From Marinicella algicola (lineage in GTDB: Bacteria > Pseudomonadota > Gammaproteobacteria > Xanthomonadales > Marinicellaceae): a DNA stretch of 64,000 bases. Position numbers and translations under genes: made by a program. Every line of letters starts with the position of its first letter. Position 1 is the stretch's first letter. Positions 41,494 through 51,565 of this stretch are shown here, in pieces. The stretch covers positions 3,144,501-3,208,500 of the forward strand of contig NZ_JAQOMR010000001.1 in assembly GCF_028401385.1 (NCBI RefSeq), given 5' to 3'. The notes beneath the pieces are model-generated. The model did no database searches, was not told the origin of the DNA, and worked only from the letters and a program-made list of their open reading frames with translations.

Positions 41494-42134
41494 TGTCGCT
41501 AACGGCGCTCCTCTTGTGGCATTGTGGCGGTTCCTTGCGTTTCGAGAGCCTCCTCGCTCAGAATCGCAGACTTTCCCGACCGTGCAAATGAGGAAAGACA
41601 ACGTGGGCCGATAAATCAAGGTTTCTGTTCGCGTTCTTGCCATCGAAGCCGCAAAACCGCCCAAAAAATGGCGCGGTCAGCGGCGCGATGAAGAAAAATA
41701 GCGCGCCATGACTTGTCCCTGACGCGAAACGCTCAAGCCCAAAAAATAAGCGGAGTCAATAATTTGTGCATCGCAACACACGCGCAATGGCGGGCGTTGA
41801 CGGAGCCTCAAGTCTAAATCACTGTTCTACCCGCAAAAAGCCGCTTGCAATGGCTAATGTAATGGTTCATCTTCTCATCAATTCCAGAGGGGATGAAAAC
41901 AAACACGCGCCCAAGAGCGCGGGTTGAAAACAACAGAAACGCTGGCGCGACAGACTTTCAAAGTCTTCATTCTCGCGCCGGCGTTTCTGTTTTCTTCTTG
42001 CCGGAAATACTGCAACAGTCCCCGTTTCTTGTCCCACATCCCTGCCCCTTGAACGATGCCTTGCGGTCGCTCGACCATTGGCGTTTCGGTCAATCTTCAC
42101 TATCTAGACACTGTGTCAGAACAGGAAGGGCGCC
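41494..42134. other. Long intergenic region before mrp
   Basis: The 641 bases lack a convincing protein gene. A frame from 41893 could encode about 80 residues, but it runs through a strong hairpin and its ATG touches the purine-rich AGAGGGG. Features seen: ATGGCGCG/CGCGCCAT inverted repeat at about 41665-41710, a CGCGC/GCGCG hairpin at about 41905-41922, and the large hairpin annotated next. The last 60 bases before 42135 should carry the mrp promoter, and AGGAAGG is its ribosome site. Confidence 0.45.
41933..41999 (+). terminator. Large terminator-like hairpin, possible end of a small RNA
   Basis: ACAGAAACGCTGGCGCGA at 41933-41950 pairs with TCGCGCCGGCGTTTCTGT at 41973-41990 (18 pairs, one G-T). 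The loop contains its own AGACTTT/AAAGTCT hairpin, and TTTCTTCTTG follows. No gene on the plus strand ends nearby (the adjacent lactonase starts at 41493 in the other direction), so the terminator may belong to an unannotated RNA transcribed from about 41.8 kb. Confidence 0.6.
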
Positions 42135-43252
42135 ATGACCGACATCACCAAAGAACAGGTTCTCAGAAGCCTTGAATCCGTGACACTTGCCGATGGCAAG
42201 CCATTGGCCTTCAGCGGTCTGGTTTCAGACATTTTCATTGCCGATGGAAAGATCTATTTTTCGCTGAGCGTGCCTGCCGATACGGTCGAGGCCTTTGAAC
42301 CTGTCCGATTGGCCGCGCAAAAGGCGGCCGAAGCCCTGCCCGGGGCACGTCAGGCACTGGTGACGCTGACCGCCGACAAGCCGGCCGAGCAACCCCATGA
42401 ACGCCCCAAACCTGAAGCGCACAAGGCCCATGCCGATACCAACAAGCCCGCCAAACCGGACATTCCCGGCATCGGTTCCATCATAGCAGTTGCCTCAGGC
42501 AAGGGGGCGTGGGCAAATCCACGACCTCGGTCAATCTTGCGCTTGGTCTTGCTGCGGAAGGACTGAAGGTCGGCCTTCTGGATGCCGACATCTACGGCCC
42601 TTCAATCCCCCGGCTGATGGGTTTGTCCGGCCGCCCGATGCAAGGGCCCGGTCGCACCATCATGCCGATGGAAAAATACGGCCTCAAGGTGATGTCGATC
42701 GGCTTTCTGGTCGATGAGGGGACCGCCGTGATCTGGCGCGGGCCGATGGTTCAGTCTGCGCTGATGCAGATGCTGCGCGAGGTTGCCTGGGGCGAGCTCG
42801 ACGTTCTCGTTGTCGACATGCCGCCCGGCACCGGAGACGCTCAGTTGACCATGGCCCAGCAGGTACCGCTTGCCGGCAGCGTCGTGGTCTCCACCCCGCA
42901 GGACCTCGCGCTGATTGATGCGCGCAAGGCGATCGCGATGTTTAACAAGGTGTCCGTGCCGGTTCTCGGCATCGTGGAAAACATGAGTGCTTTCATCTGC
43001 CCGAGCTGCGGCGAGACCCATCACATCTTTGGCCATGGCGGCGCAAAGGCGGAGGCTGAAAAGATCGGCGTTCCGTTCCTCGGCGAGGTGCCGCTGGCCA
43101 TGGATATCCGCACAACCTCCGACGACGGAACGCCGGTGATGGCCGGAGAACCGGACGGAGAATACGCGGAAGCCTACCGCGCGATCGCAAAGGCAACCCG
43201 GACGGGCCTTGAGGCGAGAACCAGCAAGGGCCCGTCGATCGTGTTCGACTGA
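42135..43252 (+). CDS. mrp: Mrp/NBP35-family iron-sulfur carrier ATPase, one frame break
   Basis: A cytoplasmic P-loop ATPase that carries and inserts Fe-S clusters, 372 residues after correction. The N-terminal MIP18/DUF59 domain (about 5-90) starts TKEQVLRSLESV. A His/Pro/Lys-rich linker follows, then the deviant Walker A SGKGGVGKST near residue 123 and the cluster-binding pair CPSC near 285. The break lies inside the P-loop itself, at 42503-42507, where five G should be six. Taken literally the most conserved motif of the protein would be destroyed, which is implausible. AGGAAGG lies before the ATG. It is convergent with nagA, with 15 bases between the stops. Confidence 0.93.
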
Positions 43253-43267
43253 CCCTTGGTAGAGGCC

Positions 43268-44421
43268 TCAGGCTGCGGAGAAAACGCGCGCGCCGCCGAT
43301 ATAGGTGGCCGCAAGCTGCAGGTCTTCGCTCAGCAGCACGAAATCGGCATCGGAGGCCTGCTCAAGCCGCCCCTTGTGCCTGGCGTTAACGGCGTCTGCA
43401 GGATAGAGCGAGGCCATGCGCAGCGCCTCTTCAAGCGGCACACCAAGAACCTTGTGGCAGTTGATCACGCAGGTCAGCATGTCTGTATCGGCACCGGCAA
43501 GCGTTCCATCGGCAAGCGTCAGCCGGCCTTCGCTGCGGCAGATCGTGCGGCCATTGAGGGTGAAGCTCTCCATATCCGTTCCCGTAACCGACATAGCATC
43601 GGTCACAAGAAAGATCCGGCCTGGCCCTTTCTTGGCTCTGAGCGCAATCCCCATGGCCACGGGATCGACGTGATAGCCATCGGCAATCAGGCCGCATGAC
43701 AGCCCGCCATCAGACAGGACCGCACCGACAAGACCGGGTTCACGGTGGTTGAGCGGGCTCATCGCATTGAACAGATGGGTGGCCATGCTGGCGCCGGCCA
43801 TGCGGTATTCGCCGGCCGAGGCACAGCCTGTCCCGGTATGGCCGAGGCTGACGGTATAGCCAGCCTCGCAAAGCCGCGCGACCTGCTGACGCTGCACACT
43901 TTCCGGCGCCACCGTGATCAGCGCAACGCCGAAAGCCCCGGCATTTTCAACGAGAAAATCGCAATCTGCCGTTTCCATCGGCCGGATCAGCGCCGGATCA
44001 TGCGTTCCCTTCCTTGCAAGCGCCAGATGCGGGCCTTCCAGATGCAGGCCGAGAAAGCCGGGAACGGCGGCAGCATGTGCCTCCCGTCCGGCCGCAACCG
44101 CCTGCTTTACCACCTCGGGCCTGTCGGTGATCAGCGTCGGCAACAGCGCTGTCGTGCCAAACTGCGCATGGGCGCGGCAGATGGTCTCGATGCCCGCAAG
44201 GCTCGGATCATTGTTCAGCAGAACGCCGCCGCCGCCATTGACCTGAAGGTCGACAAAGCCCGGAGCGATCATATGGCCGTCGGCACGAATGATCTCGGCA
44301 TCGGCAGGCACACGGCGCTCGGCGAAAAGTCCTCGATCCGTTTTTCGGAGAAAACCAGCGCCAAGCCTGTGTGAAAGCTTTCCCCGTCAAATATCCGCGC
44401 ACCGCAGATCGCCTTTTTCAT
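43268..44421 (-). CDS. nagA: N-acetylglucosamine-6-phosphate deacetylase NagA, one frame break
   Basis: Removes acetate from GlcNAc-6-phosphate, the first committed step of amino-sugar catabolism. 384 residues after correction. Motifs are PGFVDLQVNG (about 60), the metal-binding Glu in HLEGPHLA, His in SLGHTGTG and THLFNAM, and the catalytic Asp in LVTDAMSVTG. The start is the ATG at 44421, giving MKKAICGARIFDGESFHTG. The frame breaks at 44325-44328 (four should be five), restoring EDFFAERRVPADAEIIRADG. Translation starts one base from the stop of the preceding SIS gene, so the two are tightly coupled. Confidence 0.92.
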
Positions 44422-44422
44422 C

Positions 44423-45451
44423 TCACTCGGTCTCCGTCACCTTGTTGAGCGCCACTGGCTGATCGGGGTTGAACCCGCGAGCGCGCGACAGCGTTTCGAT
44501 GAAGCTGTAATAGGGCACGATCAGCGCCAGCGCATCGGTCAGCGGATGACCGGAGTCCACGAAGGGAAGCCGCGTGGTTTTGTCGCCCATATCCGAAGAC
44601 AGAAACACGTCAGCGCCCTTGGCTGCCATGCCGGAGGCGGTTTTCGCAATCGAGGCCTCCGCCTTGTCGCGCGCGGCAAAGGCAATCACCGGGAACCGCG
44701 CCTCCACCAGCGAAACCGGCCCGTGCATGACTTCAGCCGATGAATAAGCCTCGGCATGCAGCTCTGAGGTTTCCTTGCATTTCAGCGCCGCTTCGCTGGC
44801 AATCGCAAAGCTCGGCCCCCGGCCCAGCGCATAAAGCGACTGCGCATTCTCGAGCGAGGCCATCAGCGGCGACCAGTCACAGGCAAGCGCCTTGCCGAGA
44901 TCGTCGGGCAGTCTGGCAAGCGCATTTTTGAGTGCCGCATCATCGGCCCATTCGGCAAGCACGCCAAGGCCGGCAATGATGGAATTGACATAGGACTTGG
45001 TTGCAGCCACCGCCTTTTCCGGACCGGCGGCAATATCGATCGGCTGGTCGGCGACATCTGCAAGCGGCGAGGCGATGGTGTTGACCAGCGACAGCGTCAG
45101 TGCCCCGCCGGCGCGCGCGGACTTACCAAGCGCAACGATATCCGGGCTCTTGCCGGACTGGGAAATACAGATCGCCGCCGCGGATCCCATCTTCAGCGGC
45201 GCATCATAGATCGAGGCCAGCGAAGGGCCGAGCGAGGCCACCGGAACACCGGTTGTCAGCTCGATCGCATATTTCAAAAACAGGGCCGCGTGATCGGAGG
45301 AGCCACGCGCCACCGTGACCACAACGCCGGGGTCCTTTTCGGCGAGCGCCTTGCCGGCCTCGGCAAAAGCCTTTCCACTGCCGTCGAGCAGTCGGGCCGC
45401 GGCGGCCGGAATTTCGTTGATCTCACGGCGCATATGGGTCGGTTCAGTCAT
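44423..45451 (-). CDS. SIS-domain aminosugar deaminase/isomerase (NagB-II/AgaS/GlmS-like)
   Basis: An intact 342-residue protein with two sugar isomerase (SIS) domains. VARGSSDHAALFLKYAIE and CISQSGKSPDIV mark the first (about 40-120), and SLYALGRGPSFAIASEAALKCKE marks the second (about 200-225). It lacks the glutaminase domain of GlmS, as do the NagB-II enzymes that convert glucosamine-6-phosphate to fructose-6-phosphate and ammonia. Position directly before nagA fits that role. The start is the ATG of MTEPTHMRREI at 45451, after GAGAG, rather than an ATG nine codons earlier. Confidence 0.88.
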   Translation of the reverse strand: MTEPTHMRREINEIPAAAARLLDGSGKAFAEAGKALAEKDPGVVVTVARGSSDHAALFLKYAIELTTGVPVASLGPSLASIYDAPLKMGSAAAICISQSGKSPDIVALGKSARAGGALTLSLVNTIASPLADVADQPIDIAAGPEKAVAATKSYVNSIIAGLGVLAEWADDAALKNALARLPDDLGKALACDWSPLMASLENAQSLYALGRGPSFAIASEAALKCKETSELHAEAYSSAEVMHGPVSLVEARFPVIAFAARDKAEASIAKTASGMAAKGADVFLSSDMGDKTTRLPFVDSGHPLTDALALIVPYYSFIETLSRARGFNPDQPVALNKVTETE

Positions 45452-45486
45452 CGCACAGTCTCTCGGTTCATGTTGCATCGCCGCGC

Positions 45487-46235
45487 CTATTCATCGTTGG
45501 AAAAGGTCAGTTCGGCGACGAGGTCGTAAATATCGCTTCGATAGAAGGATCGGGTGATCTCAATGGTGCGCCCGGATGTATCGAACCCGGTTCTGAGGAT
45601 GGCAAGCGCCGGAGATCCGGCCGGCACCCCCAGAAGTCTGGCCTGCTCATCCGTCAGCACAGAGGCCGTGATGCGTTCGCTGGCCCGCTCAAGCCGAATG
45701 CCACGTTCGGCGAGGGCCGCATAAAGCGACGGTCCGACGGCCGCCGGTGCGTCCAGAATATCGGCGGGCAGAGATGTATGCTCCAGCGCCATCGGCCGGC
45801 TACTGCCAAAGCGGATGCGGCTGAGGCGGGCGACATACAATCCCGTCGCCGCGCCGAACGCCCTGGCCTCTTCAGCCGTGGCCGGAAACAATCCGCGCTC
45901 CAGCCAGCGCGAATGCGGTCTGAGCCCACGCGCCATCATGTCTTCGGTGAATGATGTCAGGCGCTTCAGCGGTTGCTCGATGCGGTCCGCCGGGAAGGCA
46001 ACGAAGGTGCCTGCCCCTGCCGTCGTATCAGCAGGCCCTCGCTTGTCAGTTCGGCAATCGCGCGGCGCACGGTCACGCGGCTGACGCCGAGCAGCCGGGC
46101 CAGATCGCGCTCCGGCGGCAAAGCGGCTCCGCCCTCAAGCGCATTACCGGCGATGGCCGCCGCAATGCCTGCCTTCAGGCGCTGGTACAGCGGGCCATCT
46201 CCCGAGACATCGATATTCCTGAACAGCTCCTGCAT
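45487..46235 (-). CDS. GntR-family regulator, HutC/NagR type, one frame break
   Basis: A 249-residue regulator after correction. The N-terminal winged helix (about 15-80) has [14 protein letters not shown] and [22 protein letters not shown], the GntR signature. The C-terminal UTRA effector domain (about 100-245) is of the HutC subfamily, which senses sugar phosphates or amino-acid derivatives. The break is at 46014-46017 (four should be five), joining [11 protein letters not shown]. As the first gene of the nag operon it probably represses it and responds to an amino-sugar phosphate (inference). It is divergent from a LysR gene over 190 bases. Confidence 0.88.
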
Positions 46236-46279
46236 GAGCGCAGCCGATCCCCGCTTGGTATTTCAGCCTTTGACAAAAT

Positions 46280-46305
46280 AATACCAATTAAATACCAAAA
46301 TACAA
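46280..46305. promoter_or_regulatory. AATACCA direct repeats upstream of the nag operon
   Basis: AATACCAATTAAATACCA holds two AATACCA copies exactly 11 bases apart (46280-46286 and 46291-46297), with a weaker AATACAA at 46299-46305. They lie about 50 bases upstream of the GntR start, in an AT-rich island. Phasing by one helical turn fits an operator for the GntR protein or a promoter element. Confidence 0.45.
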
Positions 46306-46425
46306 CAAGTGTTTGTCGGCCTGTCCAAACACAAACAGGGGTATCCAGGCATGGGCAGGTGCGCATGGGCTTGCCCTGACACACAAGTGCGGATCAAATG
46401 CTGAGGCAGCAACCGGGGCAATTTC

Positions 46426-47340
46426 ATGCAGCTACAGGCGATCATCTATTTCAACGAACTGGTGCGATCGCGTTCGATCCGGCAGGCCGCCGAAGCGCTC
46501 GGTGTTTCACCGATGGCCGTCAGCCGTCAGTTGGAAAACCTCGAAGCCTATTTCGATGCGCCACTGGTGGAGCGCGGCGCACGCGGGATCGTGCTGACGG
46601 CAGCCGGCACGCTGCTGGCGGAACGAACGCATGCCGTGATCCGCGACCTCGAAAGCGCCCGGCAGGTCATCGACGATCTGCGCGATCTGAAGGCAGGCCA
46701 TGTGTCGCTGCATGTCAATGGCGCCGTGATCAGTGCGATCCTCGCCCCTGCTCTCGCCGAATTCTATGCGCTTTATCCCGGCATTTCGATTGCGGTGACA
46801 GTCTCGTCAGCCGAAGCCGCGATCCGTGCTGTCACCGCGGGCGAAAGCGATCTGGCGGTGACGATGTTTTCGCCGAAAGATGCCAACACCCAGACCCTGT
46901 TCGAACTGCCGGTGCTGCATGAGCCGGTGATGGCCCCCGATCACCCGCTGGCAACCCGGGACACGGTGACGCTCGAAGACATCCGCAACCACGCCATTGC
47001 CATGCCCGACCGCGCCTTCAGCGTTCGCCGCGATTTCGACGCGCGTCAGCGCGCAGCCGGCCTCGAACCGATGGCGGCGATCTTTGAAACCTCCTCGCTG
47101 GAATTGCAGAAGGAACTGGCGCGCAGCGGTGCAGCCGTCCTCATCCTGCCGACCATGACGGTTGCCCGCGAAATCCGCGAGAAGGCACTGACAGTGCGGC
47201 CATTCGAAAAACGGGCCGAAATCGCCACCGAAATCCGGCTGATCACGACTGGCGGCCCGACGCCGACCTTTGCCGCACAACGCCTCACCGATTTTCTGAA
47301 GACCTTTCTGTCCACCCATGCGGGTCTGGCCAGCCGATGA
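46426..47340 (+). CDS. LysR-family transcriptional regulator
   Basis: An intact 304-residue regulator. The helix-turn-helix is SIRQAAEALGVSPMAVSRQLENLEAYFD in outline (about 17-45), followed by a periplasmic-binding-fold effector domain (about 90-295) including AGESDLAVTMFSP. It is divergent from the nag operon and 127 bases upstream of a peptide-type ABC importer on the same strand, so it probably controls the importer and possibly nag as well. The effector cannot be predicted. Confidence 0.9.
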   Translation: MQLQAIIYFNELVRSRSIRQAAEALGVSPMAVSRQLENLEAYFDAPLVERGARGIVLTAAGTLLAERTHAVIRDLESARQVIDDLRDLKAGHVSLHVNGAVISAILAPALAEFYALYPGISIAVTVSSAEAAIRAVTAGESDLAVTMFSPKDANTQTLFELPVLHEPVMAPDHPLATRDTVTLEDIRNHAIAMPDRAFSVRRDFDARQRAAGLEPMAAIFETSSLELQKELARSGAAVLILPTMTVAREIREKALTVRPFEKRAEIATEIRLITTGGPTPTFAAQRLTDFLKTFLSTHAGLASR

Positions 47341-47467
47341 ACTGAACAACTCAGTGAAACGATTACCGTTACACTAGGCAGTATTATCGGGAAAATGATT
47401 TACACTTGGCCGTGCGGTACGTTATAGACCTCCTCCAGTTCGTCCCACCGGAAAGGATCTCCAAGGC

Positions 47468-48972
47468 ATGCGCAAACGTCCCGGCATAACCATCAGCGCC
47501 CTTTTGCAGCATCGGTCTTAACGGGCATCACGGTAGCCTCTCCGGCGCTTGCCGAAACCAGAACAGACCTGGTGATCGGCATGAGCATCGAGCCGGCCGG
47601 CCTCGACCCGACGGCCGCCGCACCGGTCGCCATCGGCCAGGTGGTCTGGCAGAATGTGTTCGAAGGCCTTGTCACCATCAACGAAGCAGGTGCGATCGCG
47701 CCTCAACTGGCCACCGACTGGACAGTCTCCGATAACGGACTGACCTACACTTTCGATCTCCGCGAGGGCGTCACCTTCCATAACGACCGAGCCTTCAACG
47801 CCGAAACCGCGAAGTTTTCAATCGATCGCATCATCGCAGACGATTCCGTCAACCCGCAAAAGGCGCTCTACAGCGCCATCGAAAACGTGGAAGCGCCCGA
47901 CGCAAATACGTTGGTGCTCAACCTTTCCCGCCCCGCCTATGACCTGCTCTACTGGCTCGGCTTTCCTGCTGCCGTGATGGTGGAACCGAAAAGCGAACCG
48001 GCCAACGCCACCGATCCGGTCGGCACCGGTCCGTTTTCCTTTGTCGAATGGCGAAGGGGCAATCAGGTCGAACTCGCCACTTATCCGGACTATTGGGGCG
48101 AAAAGCCGGCGCTTGAACAGGTCACCTTCCGCTTCATCGCCGATCCGCAGGCACAGGCCGCAGCGCTCAATTCCGGCGGCGTCGACGCCATTCCGGAATT
48201 TGCCGCACCTGAACTGGTCAGCCAGTTCGAGACCAAGGATGCCTTCGCCGTCGTGCCCGGCACCACCGGCATGGAAGTGGTGGCTGGCATGAACAATGCC
48301 GAGCCGCCTTTCGATGACCGCCGTGTGCGCCGGGCATTGATGATGATGATCGACCGCCAGGCGATCGTGGATGCCACCAATTCAGGCTATGGTACACCGA
48401 TCGGCAGCCATTTCTCGCCGTCTGATGCCGGCTATGAGGATCTGACCGGGGTTCTGCCCTACGACCCGGAAGCGGCTAGCGCGCTTCTTGCCGAAGCGGG
48501 CTATGCCGACGGGTTTTCCTTCACCATGAAAGTGCCAAACCGTGCCTATGCCGAACGCGCGGCAGAAATCATGCAGGCCTATTTCGCGCAAGGCGGCGTC
48601 ACTGCGACAATCGAGTCCTCCGAGTTTCCGGCGACATGGATCAAGGATGTATTCAAGGACACCAATTACGACATGACCATTATCGGCCATGCCGAACCGC
48701 TCGATATCGGCATCTATGCGCGCAAGCCATACTACTTCAACTATGACAACGCCGCGTTCGACACCACGATGACCGCAATCGCCAATGCAACCGACGCGGA
48801 AGCGCGGCTTGAGGGCTACAGACAGGCGCAGGAAATCCTCGCCGAGGACGTGCCGGCGCTGTTCCTTTATGCCTGGCCGAAGATCGGCATCTGGAAAGCC
48901 GGACTTGAAGGCATGTGGACGAACGAGCCGGTGCCCTCCAACGATGTCACCGATGCCCGCTGGAGCGAATAG
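47468..48972 (+). CDS. Peptide-type ABC transporter substrate-binding protein (SBP family 5), one frame break
   Basis: A periplasmic binding protein of the DppA/OppA family, 501 residues after correction. The signal peptide (MRKRPGITISALFAASVLTG, ending PALAET) is visible only after restoring one T at 47502-47505. The signature segment near residue 75 is LATDWTVSDNGLTYTFDLREGVTFHND. VGTGPFSFVEWRRGNQVEL and RRALMMMIDRQAIVDATNSGYGTPIGS are also diagnostic. AGGA lies before the ATG. Followed by two permeases and two ATPases in the dpp order. Members of this family bind peptides but also oligosaccharides and amino-sugar conjugates; the adjacent nag genes point to an amino-sugar ligand (inference). 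Confidence 0.9.
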
Positions 48973-48974
48973 AC

Positions 48975-49954
48975 TTGGCGCAAGCCGGACCTTTTGAGGC
49001 TAGCAGAAACGGGGCGCCGGCACGGCTGGCGCGCCGCTTTGCTTTTCTGCTGGCAAGCCTTTTGGCCGTCTCCTTCGTCATCTTCGCGGTGATGGCAGCA
49101 GTACCGGGCGACCCGGCGGAGATCATGCTCGGCACGTCGGCCGCCCCCGATACGCTCGCCGCCCTGCGTCACCAGCTTGGCCTCGACCAGCCATTTCTTA
49201 TCCGCTATTTCGACTGGCTGACAGGCCTCCTGACGGGCGACCTCGGCAACTCCTATACCTATGCCACACCGGTCGGCACGCTGATCGCGGAACGGCTCGC
49301 CGTCACCCTGCCGCTTGCCGGTCTTGCGATTTTCCTCTCGGTGGCGATCTCGCTACCGCTTGGTGTCCTGGCCGCAGCGCGGCCCAACGGCCCGGTTGAT
49401 CTGTTTGCATCTCTGTTTGCCCAGATCGGTATTGCGGTCCCCAATTTCTGGATCGGGCTTTTGTTGATCCTCGGCGTGGCGCTCACCTTTGGCTGGTTTC
49501 CCGCAGGCGGCTTTCCTGGCTGGGATAGCGGGCTCATGCCCGGCCTCAACGCCCTTGTGCTGCCGGCCATAGCCCTCGCCATTCCACAGGCGGCGGTGCT
49601 GACGCGGGTAACCCGCACCGCCGTCATCGAAATCGCAAATGAAGATTTCGTGCGCACCGCTCGCGCCAAGGGGCAACGCCGGCTTACGCGCTCTGGCACC
49701 ATGTTGTGCCGAACGCGCTGATCCCGGTCGTAACCATGCTCGGCCTGCAGATTTCGGTCCTGATCGCTGGAACGGTGCTGGTCGAAAATGTGTTCACCCT
49801 GCCGGGCATGGGAACGCTTGCCTATCAGGCGCTTGCCCAGCGTGACCTGATCGTGGTGCAGAATGTCGCCCTGTTCTTCGCCGCCATCGTCATGGGGCTC
49901 AACTTCGCAGTTGACGCGCTTTACGCCGTGATCGATCCTAGGTTGAAGCGATGA
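48975..49954 (+). CDS. dppB: Peptide-type ABC transporter permease DppB-like, TTG start, one frame break
   Basis: The first permease, 326 residues after correction, with six membrane helices. Family features are AVPGDPAEIMLGTSA near residue 45, the LGLDQPFLIRYFDWLTGLLTGDLG block, and the EAA-like ANEDFVRTARAKGATPAYALWHHVVPNAL loop. No ATG is suitable; TTG at 48975 follows GGAG by nine bases and lies two bases after the upstream stop. The break is at 49670-49673 (four G should be five), inside the EAA loop. The stop overlaps the next start (ATGA). Confidence 0.87.
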
Positions 49955-50766
49955 AGCGGCTGCCCCTCTCGCTTCTGATCGGCGGCACGATCACCGCGCT
50001 TTCGTCGCAGCGGCGATTACCAGCCGGTTCTGGACCCCGTGGACCCGACGATGATCAACATTCCCGCCCGGCTGAAACCGCCCGGCCCGGGCGGGTTTCT
50101 GGGCGCCGATCATTTCGGACGCGATGAGGCCTCGATGATCATGGCGGGCGCATGGGTCTCGCTCGGCACCGCCTTTTCCGGCGTTTTCATCGGCGGCACG
50201 ATCGGCACACTGGCGGGCACGGCGGCCGCGGCATCGCGCGGGCATTTCGAAACGCTGACCATGCGCGTCAACGATGTGATCTTCGCGTTTCCGCCGGTGC
50301 TGTCCGCACTGCTGCTTGCCGCTGTCCTCGGCGGCGGGCCGGCAACCACCATCACCGCGATCGCACTGTTCATGGTGCCGGTGTTTGCACGGGTGACACG
50401 GGGCGCCGCCCTTCAGGTCTGGGCGCGCGACTATATTCTTGCCGCCCGCATGGCCGGCAAATCCGCTCCCGGATCACGCTCGAACATGTCCTGCCCAACA
50501 TCGGCTCGCAGATCATCGTGCAGTTTGCGATCCAGACAGGTCTTGCGATCCTGACGGAAGCGGGTCTTTCCTTTCTCGGACTTGGCGTCGCCCCGCCGAC
50601 ACCATCATGGGGCAGGATGCTGGCAGAGGCGCAGACCTACCTTGCAGCCGCCCCGCATATGGTGCTCGCGCCGGGCCTTGCGATCTGCCTTGCGGTTCTC
50701 GGCCTTAATCTTCTGGGCGACGGTCTCAGCCACCTCACCGATCCGCGCAGGAGAGAGCGCCGATGA
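49951..50766 (+). CDS. dppC: Peptide-type ABC transporter permease DppC-like, three frame breaks
   Basis: The second permease, 272 residues after correction. HFGRDEASMIMAGAWVSLGTA near residue 45 is the DppC hallmark (GTDxxGRD variant). NDVIFAFPPVLSALLLAAVLG and the final SFLGLGVAPPTPSWGRMLAEA are typical. Breaks at 50000-50002 (TTT should be TTTT), near 50039 (one G short) and at 50463-50464 (CC should be CCC, restoring GKSRSRITLEHVLPNIG). Start overlaps the dppB stop and stop overlaps the dppD start, so all are translationally coupled. Confidence 0.87.
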
Positions 50767-51565
50767 TGCTTGAGATCGAAAACCTGACTGTCGGTTTCGA
50801 TACCGGCGGCGCAAACCGCACAGTGCTCCATGGTATCGATCTTGCACTCGCGCGTAGTGAGACACTGGGCATCGTCGGCGAAAGCGGGTCGGGGAAATCG
50901 ATGCTCGCACTTGCCACCATCGGGCTGTTGCCCGCAACGGCGAAGGCCACCGGCGCGCTCCGCCTTGACGGCGAGAACCTGCTCGCGCTGTCCGAACGGC
51001 AGATGAGCCGGATCCGTGGCGCCCGCATCGGCATGATCTTTCAGGAGCCGATGACGGCGCTCAATCCAGCCATGACCATCGGCAACCAGATCGCCGAAAC
51101 CTTCCACCTCCATCGCCCGGCTGGCCGGACAAAGGCAAGGCACGAGGCCATGCGCCTGATGGAGATGGTCAGGATCGCCCGCGCAGGCACCAGAATAAAT
51201 TCCTATCCGCATGAACTGTCCGGCGGTGAGCGCCAGCGCGTCGGCATCGCGATCGCGCTGGCGCTGAAGCCGGACCTTCTGATCGCCGACGAGCCGACGA
51301 CCGCGCTCGACGTCACGGTTCAGGCGGAAATCCTCGACATCCTCAAAGCCTGGTCGGCGAGCTCGGCATCGGACTGATGCTGATCTCCCACGACATCGGG
51401 GTCATCGCCCGCATGGCGGACCGTGTCACGGTGATGCATGACGGCCGGCTGATGGAGACCGGTGCGGCGGAAGATGTTATCCGCCGTCCGTCCCATGACT
51501 ATACCAGGCGCTTGCTGTCATCACTGCCCCATCGGGTGCGCGCCGGCCTGGGTGAAGCGTCATGA
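50763..51565 (+). CDS. dppD: Peptide-type ABC transporter ATPase DppD-like, one frame break
   Basis: One of two ATPases, 267 residues after correction. Walker A is GESGSGKSM near residue 40, the Q-loop [11 protein letters not shown] near 95, the signature [15 protein letters not shown] near 155, Walker [13 protein letters not shown] near 175, and the switch His is in LMLISHDIG. The break at 51345-51347 (AAA should be AAAA) falls between Walker B and the switch, so the literal reading gives an ATPase without its H-loop. Two tandem ATGs (50763, 50766) are possible starts. It lacks the usual long C-terminal cysteine-containing extension of DppD, being shorter than typical. Confidence 0.87.

Noticed and set aside
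41858..41925. A 21-residue leader peptide starting at an ATG near 41858
   Set aside because: No clear ribosome site, no run of regulatory codons, and no downstream biosynthetic gene that attenuation would explain.
41893..42138. A small protein of about 80 residues
   Set aside because: The ATG abuts the purine-rich sequence without spacing, the frame runs through a terminator hairpin, and the composition is not protein-like.
42490..42520. Programmed frameshift in mrp
   Set aside because: The break is in the P-loop at a G run and needs one added base, as at dozens of other runs here. No slippery heptamer with stimulator is seen.
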